A stretch of DNA of 47,137 bases, taken from positions 1 through 47,137 of the forward strand of contig QKGH01000388.1 in NCBI GenBank assembly GCA_003250495.1, written 5' to 3'. Shown here piece after piece: positions 32,561 through 39,933 of this stretch. Below the pieces are notes generated by a model. That model was not told where the DNA came from. It did no database searches and was given only the letters and a program-made list of their open reading frames with translations. Source of the DNA: Marinobacterium sp. (GTDB lineage Bacteria; Pseudomonadota; Gammaproteobacteria; Pseudomonadales; Balneatricaceae). A program made the position numbers and the translations under genes. Position 1 is the first letter of the stretch. Each line of letters begins with the position of its first letter.

Positions 32561-33279
32561 GCAAAAAGCTTATCTATATCATCGACGACGAAGCGGATAT
32601 CTGCGACCTGATCGCGCTGGAGCTAAACCGCCACGGCTACGAGACCCGCAGCTTCCAGACCGGCGCCCAGGCGATCTACGCATTGAACCGGCGTAAACCG
32701 GACCTCTGCGTCATCGACCTGGGCTTGCCGGATATGGACGGTATCGGCCTGGTCCGCCAGCTGTGCGATACCCAGGGGCTCGGCGTCATCATCATCTCCG
32801 GCCGCAGCAGCACCAGCGATCGCGTACTGGGCCTCGAGTTCGGTGCCGACGATTATCTGAGCAAGCCGTTCGAACCGCGCGAACTGGTGGCCCGGGTCAA
32901 CAGCCTGCTGCGCCGCCTGGACCAGATCGACAGCGCCTCCCGCACCGCCGGCGCTCTGCGTTGCGCCCGCTTCGCCGGCTGGGAGTTCAACCAGAGCACG
33001 CTGACCCTGACCCGCCAGGAGAGCGGCGACGAGCAGGTGCTGTCGGCTTCGGAGGCGGCACTGCTGACCCTGCTGCTAAAGGCGCCACGGCAGATACTGT
33101 CGCGGGATCAACTGCTGCAGGGGCATGCCGACCCGTTCGACCGCAGTATCGATGTCAGGATGTCGCGGATCCGCAAAAAGATCGAACAGGACCCGCGCAA
33201 CCCCACCATCATCAAGACCGTATATGGCGCCGGTTATGTCCTGACCGCCGCAGTGGAGTGGCTGGCCGGCGGCCAGTGA
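32557..33279 (+). CDS. OmpR-family response regulator
   Basis: This 240-residue protein has a receiver domain (IIDDEADICDL, phosphorylatable Asp54 in CVIDLGLPDMDG, Lys in DDYLSKPFEPREL). It also has a C-terminal winged-helix DNA-binding domain ending DVRMSRIRKKIEQDPRNPTIIKTVYGAGYVL. Translation begins at TTG within a TTGA overlap with the kinase stop; GGAG lies upstream at a fitting distance. It is the cognate partner of the hybrid kinase, although that kinase has its own receiver and no Hpt domain is seen, so the phosphoryl route is uncertain. OmpR-type proteins bind tandem half-sites of about 10-11 bp period, which matches the 19-bp repeats found upstream of the permease and in the divergent promoter region. 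Confidence 0.94.
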   Translation: MSKKLIYIIDDEADICDLIALELNRHGYETRSFQTGAQAIYALNRRKPDLCVIDLGLPDMDGIGLVRQLCDTQGLGVIIISGRSSTSDRVLGLEFGADDYLSKPFEPRELVARVNSLLRRLDQIDSASRTAGALRCARFAGWEFNQSTLTLTRQESGDEQVLSASEAALLTLLLKAPRQILSRDQLLQGHADPFDRSIDVRMSRIRKKIEQDPRNPTIIKTVYGAGYVLTAAVEWLAGGQ

Positions 33280-33284
33280 GGCCG

Positions 33285-35180
33285 TTACAGCGGCTGGATC
33301 AGGCGCAGGAACTCCTGCGGCTCGACCACGCCGACCATCGTCATCGTCGGTTGCAGCTGGCCGCTGCGGTCGTAGAAGAACAGCGCCGGCGGCCCGAACA
33401 CCTGATAGCGCTGGTTCAACGCCTTGACCTCGGCATCGTTACTGGTGACATCGACCTTGATCAGGCGAAAGCTCGACAGACGGCTCTCGACCCCGGCGTC
33501 GGCAAAGGTGGTGTACTCCAGCTCCACGCAGGAGACGCACCAGTCGGCGTAGAAATCCAGCATCACCGGCTGCCCGGCCGCCGCGGCCGCCGCCAGCAGC
33601 GGCTCCAGCTCGGCCCGGGTCCGTACCACCTCAAACGGCAGCCGGCTCTGGCTCTGCGCCTGCGCAGCGCCAGACGCCCCGCCGATCACCCCCTGCAACG
33701 GATAGATCAGGCTGCGGCCGCCGCCGAGCAGGCCGATCAGCAGCGCCACGCCGTACACCAGCAGGATCAGCCCCAGCCCCTTCCATAACCGCTGCCAGCC
33801 GCTGCTCGATTCGGCCAGCCGGTCCAGCGCGTTCAGATAGACCGCGCTGACGATCAGGATCACACCGACCAGCCCCATGGTGACCGTCGTCGGCACGATA
33901 CGGTCGAGCATCCACACCGCCATCAGCAGCAGGAGCACGCCGAAGGCGGCTTTCACCCCCTCCATCCAGGCCCCGGCATGGGGCAGCAGGCGACCGGCGG
34001 AGGCACCGACCAGCAGCAGCGGCACGCCCATCCCCAGCGACAGTACGAACAGCGCCAGGCCGCCCAGCAGCGGGTCGCCGCTCTGGCCGATATAGATCAA
34101 CGCACCGGCCAGCGGTGCCGCCATGCAGGGCCCCACGATCAGTGCCGACAGTATGCCCATTACCGCCACGCCCCACAGCGAGCCGCCCTTCTGCTGCTGG
34201 CTGACGCTGCTGACCCGGCTCTGGATCCAGGAGGGTACCTGCAGCTCGTAGAAACCGAACATCGACAACGCCAGCACCACGAACAGGCCGGCGAACAGCG
34301 AGATCACCCAGGGGTTCTGCAGTGCCACCTGCACATTGGCGCCGAACAGCCCGACCACCACCCCGGCCAGGGCATAGGTCAGCGCCATCGCCAGCACGTA
34401 GACCAGCGACAGCAGGAACGCCCGCGCCGTGGTCATGCGCCGGCCATGACCGACGATGATTCCCGACAGGATCGGGATCATCGGAAACACGCAGGGGGTC
34501 AGTGACAGCGCCAGACCGGCGACAAAGAACGCGGCCAGCACCACCAGCGCGGAGCTGCCGGCCAGCAGGCGTGCGAAGCGGTCCTGCTCGCTGAGCGCCG
34601 CTGCGGGAACGGCAACGCCGTCCGCGGACGGCGGCTCGGCCTGCGCGGTGCTGGCCGTTTGCGGCCAGGCCAGCGGCGCGGCCGGGACCAGATCGAACAG
34701 CTCCAGCTGTTGGGTCTGTGGCGGATAGCAGATCCCCCCCTCCCAACAGCCCTGGTAACTGACCTCCAGCGTGCCGCTGCTGGCAGCCCCGCTACGGCCG
34801 ATCAGCAACTGCACCCGGGCTTCGTTGTGGTACACCTGTACCGCGCCGAACAGCGGATCCTGCTTTAGCTCCGATTCGCCGCGGCGCTGATCGACCAGGC
34901 TCACCCCGGGGCCCGGCTGCACACTGATCTTGTCGCGATACAGGTAGTAGTCGGGCGGCATCTCCCATACCAGGTCGATCCGTCCCGGCCCCACCTGCTC
35001 CTGGCGCAGTTGATACGCCTGTTCGACCGGGAGCGGATTGCCGGCGCTGGCGGCGGGCACGTCGAATAGCCCGGCCCGCGCCGGCAAGGCCAGCAGTACC
35101 GACAGCGCGACGAATGACAGTAGCGACAGCAGCAGGGCTGTCGTGGAGGACCAGTTGAGCTTTGGAGTTGAGCCGTACAA
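33285..35180 (-). CDS. dsbD: Thiol:disulfide interchange protein DsbD
   Basis: DsbD carries electrons from cytoplasmic thioredoxin across the inner membrane to periplasmic DsbC, DsbG and cytochrome c maturation proteins. The 631-residue protein has a signal peptide (to about residue 36, LPARAG). The N-terminal domain has the redox pair in CWEGGICYPP. Eight transmembrane segments follow, with cysteines in SLTPCVFPMIPILSG and VGPCMAAPLAGALIYIG. The C-terminal thioredoxin-like domain has YADWCVSCVELEY (about 550). All three cysteine pairs are present, so the relay should be complete. It converges on the response regulator with five bases between stops and is divergent from the DAHP synthase gene. 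Confidence 0.96.
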   Translation of the reverse strand: MYGSTPKLNWSSTTALLLSLLSFVALSVLLALPARAGLFDVPAASAGNPLPVEQAYQLRQEQVGPGRIDLVWEMPPDYYLYRDKISVQPGPGVSLVDQRRGESELKQDPLFGAVQVYHNEARVQLLIGRSGAASSGTLEVSYQGCWEGGICYPPQTQQLELFDLVPAAPLAWPQTASTAQAEPPSADGVAVPAAALSEQDRFARLLAGSSALVVLAAFFVAGLALSLTPCVFPMIPILSGIIVGHGRRMTTARAFLLSLVYVLAMALTYALAGVVVGLFGANVQVALQNPWVISLFAGLFVVLALSMFGFYELQVPSWIQSRVSSVSQQQKGGSLWGVAVMGILSALIVGPCMAAPLAGALIYIGQSGDPLLGGLALFVLSLGMGVPLLLVGASAGRLLPHAGAWMEGVKAAFGVLLLLMAVWMLDRIVPTTVTMGLVGVILIVSAVYLNALDRLAESSSGWQRLWKGLGLILLVYGVALLIGLLGGGRSLIYPLQGVIGGASGAAQAQSQSRLPFEVVRTRAELEPLLAAAAAAGQPVMLDFYADWCVSCVELEYTTFADAGVESRLSSFRLIKVDVTSNDAEVKALNQRYQVFGPPALFFYDRSGQLQPTMTMVGVVEPQEFLRLIQPL

Positions 35181-35411
35181 ACCGCTATTCCTTCTAACCG
35201 CTTTTCAGATCTCGCAAGACACTCCGACCCGCGCCGGCCCCAAGGGTTCAGCGCGGTGTGCGCCGCCAGTGTACCATCGCCGCCCCTGCGTCCGAACAGG
35301 GAAGCGGCAGATGCCACCAAGCGCCACTTATAACCCCTGCCTCAATGTGGTACAAAGTGGCCCTTGGCGTATGTACCGCGCCACCGTATTCAGCCGTCAG
35401 GACACTGGAAG

Positions 35412-36479
<1,068 letters not shown>

Positions 36480-36491
36480 TCCCCCGCGTTC

Positions 36492-36518
36492 CCCCTGCGA
36501 CTCGTCGAGTTGCAGGGG
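36492..36518. terminator. Hairpin just after the DAHP synthase stop
   Basis: CCCCTGCGACTCG and CGAGTTGCAGGGG can pair over 13 positions including one G-T pair, with a very tight turn. There is no T-run after it, so it may protect the mRNA end or give weak termination. Confidence 0.4.
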
Positions 36519-36658
36519 CTCCTGCCGAGCCCCCTTCCCTAGTTGAACCGCTTTACATCATCCCATCCCGGCCACACCCGCTAGACTCCGGGCACCGCCA
36601 CGATCAGGCCCGCTCATATAGTTGAGATAAATTCATCTAATTCGCAATTAAGCATCAT

Positions 36659-36687
36659 TTGTCGCCCGCACGCTTAAACTTTAGTAT
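36659..36687 (+). promoter_or_regulatory. Candidate sigma-70 promoter for an intergenic transcript
   Basis: TTGTCG, exactly 17 bases, then TAGTAT: four matches of six in each box. The predicted start is near 36694. No annotated gene follows before the terminator at 36808. Confidence 0.45.
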
Positions 36688-36693
36688 GAACTT

Positions 36694-36834
36694 CATCGGA
36701 GGGGAGTTGTTACGCATCCTGTCGTCGTTGTTGGGGTAATAGGGACATAGGTTTTCGCGTATTTCCTTCCGCTTTTGCTTTTCCTTGCGTTATCTCTAGT
36801 TAGACTCGCCGCAACCTTGTTGCGGCTTTTTTTT
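36694..36834 (+). ncRNA. Candidate small RNA of about 140 nt
   Basis: Between the predicted start and the terminator lies a GGAGGGGAG-rich 5' part, a pyrimidine-rich middle (TTTCCTTCCGCTTTTGCTTT) and an intrinsic terminator with eight Ts, the layout of an Hfq-type small RNA. No known RNA family was recognised. A 10-codon TTG frame (LLRILSSLLG) follows the GGAGG but with short spacing. The alternative is a long 3' UTR of the DAHP synthase transcript. Confidence 0.4.
36808..36834 (+). terminator. Strong plus-strand rho-independent terminator
   Basis: GCCGCAA-CCTTG-TTGCGGC is followed by eight Ts. On the opposite strand there is no T-run, so it is not the terminator of the diguanylate cyclase gene. 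Confidence 0.85.
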
Positions 36835-36869
36835 GCCTGTTTTCCGGGGCCTGCGACGCCAAAGCCCGC

Positions 36870-38318
36870 TCAGCGCCGCGCCGACAGTTTCATCTCCGTC
36901 TTACGCTGATACATCTGCGCATCGGCCAGCATGATCAGTCGCTCCACGCTATCGGCATCCTGCGGGTAGATCGCGTAGCCCACGGCGGCGCTGAGCCTGA
37001 ACCCCTGCTGGTGGTAGTTGAACCCTTCCGCCAGCGACCCTTCTATCTTATCCGCCACCAGCAGCGCCGCGGCCGGGGACTCCACCGCCGGCTGCAACAC
37101 CATGAACTCATCGCCGCCGGTACGCGCCACGGTATCGGAGTTGCGCACCAGGGCCTGCAGGCGCCGGCCGACCTCGCGCAATACCGCATCGCCGGCCGGG
37201 TGGCCGTGCTGATCGTTGATCGGCTTGAAGTCGTTCAGATCGACGAAATAGAGCGCGAAACTCAACCCGGTACGCTCGTGCAACGCCGCCAATTGGGTGA
37301 TGCGCTCCATCAACAGGCGCCGGTTCGGTAGCCCGGTCAGGCTATCGTGCATCGCCTCGCCGCGGCTGCAGTAGTAGAGGCGCTCCAGGATCAGCAGCAG
37401 TACGACGATGATGAACAAGAACGAGTAGCCAGCCCCACGCGGTAGATTACGCGCCAGCCAGCCGGGACGGGCGCTGTCATGGATCTGGGCGGCCAGCAGC
37501 CAGGACCCCTGAGGAAACACCACCTCCAGCTGCGCCAGCGGCTGTTTAAACAGCGCCTCACGCCCGAAGATCAGGGCCCCGGCGGCGCCCTTGCCGTCCA
37601 CGCCCCGCAGCGCGACCTCGTACTGGCCAATGTTGTCGGCGACGCCGGCCGCGGCGAACAGCGCGTCGGCATCGATCACCACCGACGCCATCCCCCAGTA
37701 GCTGCCATCGCCCCGCCCCTTCGCACGCCGATAGATCGGTGCGCGAACGATCAGCCCCTGCCCGCCCTGGACCAGTTCCAGCGGTCCGGCCAACACCATC
37801 TTCCTGGTCTGTATCGCTTCCTGCACCGCCGGCCACTGGCGCGGATTCTCTTCGTACCTGAGCCCGATCGCCCCCTCGTTACCCTGCAGGGGGTAAACGA
37901 ACAGCAGCCGGTTTCCCGGCGCCAGACCGATGTTGTGGATGTAACGGGTGGTGCGCATCAGCTCCGCTGCCAGTTCTACCCAATCCTCAGGCCCGCTTTC
38001 CGGGCGCAGCGTGACGTAGGAGATCAGGCCGCTACTGCGGTAGAGAATGGTGTTGATCTCGTTGGCCAGTGCCGAACGCAGCTGCGACAGCATGGCCAGG
38101 GCTTCCGACTGACTAGCCTGGCGGGAACGTTCGGCGAACAGGGCCTGGACATATTCGGTCGCGATTGCGCCCGCCAGTACGACGATGAGGATGGCAATAT
38201 GTGCCCACAGGCGGTGACGTTCGGCCGACTCGGTTACCTTGGCGATGGAGATCAGCTCCCGAGGCCCCCGGCCTCCTCTCTGCTTACATCGCGCGCCGTC
38301 GATACTCGCGCTCTTCAA
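36870..38318 (-). CDS. Membrane diguanylate cyclase with CHASE sensor domain
   Basis: This protein of about 482 residues makes cyclic di-GMP. A transmembrane helix (about 39-60) is followed by a periplasmic CHASE domain (about 70-300; NIGLAPGNRLLFVYPLQGNEGAIGLRY and GPLELVQGGQGLIVRAPIY). A second helix (YSFLFIIVVLLLILE) leads to a GGDEF domain. The active site TGGDEF is intact near residue 400. RNSD stands exactly five residues before it, so the inhibitory I-site for product feedback is present. LTGLPNRRLLMERI opens the cyclase domain. The start is uncertain: the track uses a TTG (MKSASIDG) with a weak ribosome-binding site. It has no EAL domain. The signal is unknown, and it stands alone between the small-RNA gap and prpF. 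Confidence 0.9.
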   Translation of the reverse strand: MKSASIDGARCKQRGGRGPRELISIAKVTESAERHRLWAHIAILIVVLAGAIATEYVQALFAERSRQASQSEALAMLSQLRSALANEINTILYRSSGLISYVTLRPESGPEDWVELAAELMRTTRYIHNIGLAPGNRLLFVYPLQGNEGAIGLRYEENPRQWPAVQEAIQTRKMVLAGPLELVQGGQGLIVRAPIYRRAKGRGDGSYWGMASVVIDADALFAAAGVADNIGQYEVALRGVDGKGAAGALIFGREALFKQPLAQLEVVFPQGSWLLAAQIHDSARPGWLARNLPRGAGYSFLFIIVVLLLILERLYYCSRGEAMHDSLTGLPNRRLLMERITQLAALHERTGLSFALYFVDLNDFKPINDQHGHPAGDAVLREVGRRLQALVRNSDTVARTGGDEFMVLQPAVESPAAALLVADKIEGSLAEGFNYHQQGFRLSAAVGYAIYPQDADSVERLIMLADAQMYQRKTEMKLSARR

Positions 38319-38354
38319 CGAAAACTATCGGTGCAGCCACCGTTTCGGTCAACC

Positions 38355-38381
38355 AAAAATGCCCGCTGACGCGGGCATTTT
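38355..38381 (-). terminator. Terminator of the prp operon
   Basis: ATGCCCGC-TGAC-GCGGGCAT forms an eight-pair stem with As on one side and Ts on the other. On the minus strand it is followed by TTTTTGG and lies about 95 bases after prpF. Confidence 0.75.
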
Positions 38382-38433
38382 GTAGCGTAGCGCCGACAAC
38401 CACGACACAGTCGCTGACGGCGATGCGCTGGGG

Positions 38434-38481
38434 GCGCTTAAGTTGGGAAGCGCTTAAGTTAGGAGGCGCTTAAGTCAGAAG
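38434..38481. repeat. Three tandem 16-bp repeats at the 3' end of prpF
   Basis: The units GCGCTTAAGTTGGGAA, GCGCTTAAGTTAGGAG and GCGCTTAAGTCAGAAG follow each other without gaps. The third contains the prpF stop codon (complement of TCA at 38475-38477). GCGCTTAAGT is invariant and includes the palindrome CTTAAG. Confidence 0.85.
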
Positions 38482-39653
38482 GTATCGCCGGGGATACGCA
38501 CCCAGCCTTCCATCAGCACCCGTGCGCTGCGGCTCATTACCGCCTTGGTCGCGGTCCATTCGCCATCGACCTCCTGCGCCGCGGCACCGACCCGCAGGCT
38601 ACCGGAGGGGTGACCGAACACCACCGCGTCGCGCTCACCGCCGCCGGCGGCCAGGTTAACCAGCGTGCCGGGAACCGCCGCCGCCGTGGCGATCGCCACT
38701 GAAGCGGTGCCCATCATCGCGTGGTGCAGTTTGCCCATGGAGAGCGCGCGCACGCAGATGTCGATATCGCCCGCCGCGATCTGCTTGCCGCTGGAGGCGA
38801 CATAGTCGGTGGCCGGGGCCACGAAGGCAATCTTCGGCGTGTGCTGACGCGCGGCCGCTTCGGCGATGTCGGCGATCAGCCCCATCTTCACCGCACCGTA
38901 GGCACGCATGGTTTCGAACCGCTGCAGCGCCTCGGCATTGCCGTTGATATCCTTCTGCAGCTCGGTACCGGTGTAACCGATATCGGCGGCGTTGAGGAAG
39001 ATGGTCGGGATGCCGGCGTTGATCATGGTCGCCTTGAAGGTACCGATGCCCGGCACTTCGAGGTCGTCGACCAGGTTACCGGTGGGGAACATGGAACCTT
39101 CGCCGTCGGCCGGGTCCATGAATTCGATCACCACTTCCGCCGCCGGGAAGGTGACGCCGTCGAGTTCGAAATCGCCGGTCTCCTGCACCTGACCGTTGGT
39201 GATCGGCACATGGGCGATGATGGTTTTCTGGATGTTCTTCTGCCAGATGCGCACGACGCAGACGCCGTTGTTCGGGATCCGCTCGGCGGCGACGAAACCG
39301 GAGGCGATGGCGAAAGCCCCCACCGCGGCGGTCAGGTTACCGCAGTTGCCGGACCAGTCGACGAACGCCTTGTCGATGGCGACCTGGCCGAACAGGTAAT
39401 CCACGTCATGGTCCGGTTGGCTGCTCTTGTCCAGGATCACGGTCTTGGAGGTGGACGAGGTCGCACCGCCCATGCCGTCGATCTGCTGGCCGTAGGGATC
39501 GGGGCTGCCGATCACCCGCAGCAGGATCTTGTCGCGCGCGGCACCGGGCTCCTGCGCCGCTTCCGGCAGGTCCTGGCGACGGAAAAACACACCCTTGCTG
39601 GTACCGCCACGGATATAGGTGGCGGGGATTTTGATCTGGGGAACACTGGACAT
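38475..39653 (-). CDS. prpF: 2-methylaconitate cis-trans isomerase PrpF
   Basis: PrpF isomerises the 2-methylaconitate isomer made by AcnD so that the methylcitrate cycle can proceed without PrpD. The protein from MSSVPQIKIPATYIRGGTSKG is 392 residues; the track start 51 bases upstream is rejected because GGAG sits at the right distance before this ATG. Two diaminopimelate-epimerase-like halves are expected. The lysine of SSTSKTV (about 70) and cysteine of SGNCGNLTAA (about 104) correspond to the catalytic pair described for Shewanella PrpF, an inference from motif position. It is the last gene of the gntR-prpB-prpC-acnD-prpF operon, after a 280-base gap from acnD that shows no gene. Confidence 0.95.
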   Translation of the reverse strand: MSSVPQIKIPATYIRGGTSKGVFFRRQDLPEAAQEPGAARDKILLRVIGSPDPYGQQIDGMGGATSSTSKTVILDKSSQPDHDVDYLFGQVAIDKAFVDWSGNCGNLTAAVGAFAIASGFVAAERIPNNGVCVVRIWQKNIQKTIIAHVPITNGQVQETGDFELDGVTFPAAEVVIEFMDPADGEGSMFPTGNLVDDLEVPGIGTFKATMINAGIPTIFLNAADIGYTGTELQKDINGNAEALQRFETMRAYGAVKMGLIADIAEAAARQHTPKIAFVAPATDYVASSGKQIAAGDIDICVRALSMGKLHHAMMGTASVAIATAAAVPGTLVNLAAGGGERDAVVFGHPSGSLRVGAAAQEVDGEWTATKAVMSRSARVLMEGWVRIPGDTF

Positions 39654-39933
39654 ATAGATGCTCCAAATAAGTCGGTTGCCGGTGCTAACTCTTGCATGCG
39701 GCAAGAGATGCAGACGTGATGGGGTGGTGACTGCAGCGGACCGTCTGTCGCGGGTCGCCAGATTGCTCCTGCAATGACGACATTTCCATCATCCCTGACG
39801 GCCAGGGCGACAGCGAGCCCCAGGGAGGGGTTTACGGCGTGTCCGCTGTGGTAACACCCAGCACAGGCCAGCTATAAGGTACGGAAATGCCCAGGCCATC
39901 AGCGATGACCCGGGCTGTTTTCTACCGCAGCTA

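Larger units (their letters stand above)
36480..36869. other. 390-base gap after the DAHP synthase gene
   Basis: The gap holds a tight hairpin at 36492-36518, an imperfect AT-rich dyad AGATAAATTCATCT near 36625, a promoter-like pair at 36659-36687 and a strong plus-strand terminator at 36808-36834. The genes on both sides end here, so a transcript between promoter and terminator would be independent. It is described as a candidate small RNA. Confidence 0.6.

Noticed and set aside
38434-38481. The 16-bp tandem repeats as a CRISPR array
   Set aside because: The units are contiguous with no spacers, the repeats are too short, and no cas gene is present.
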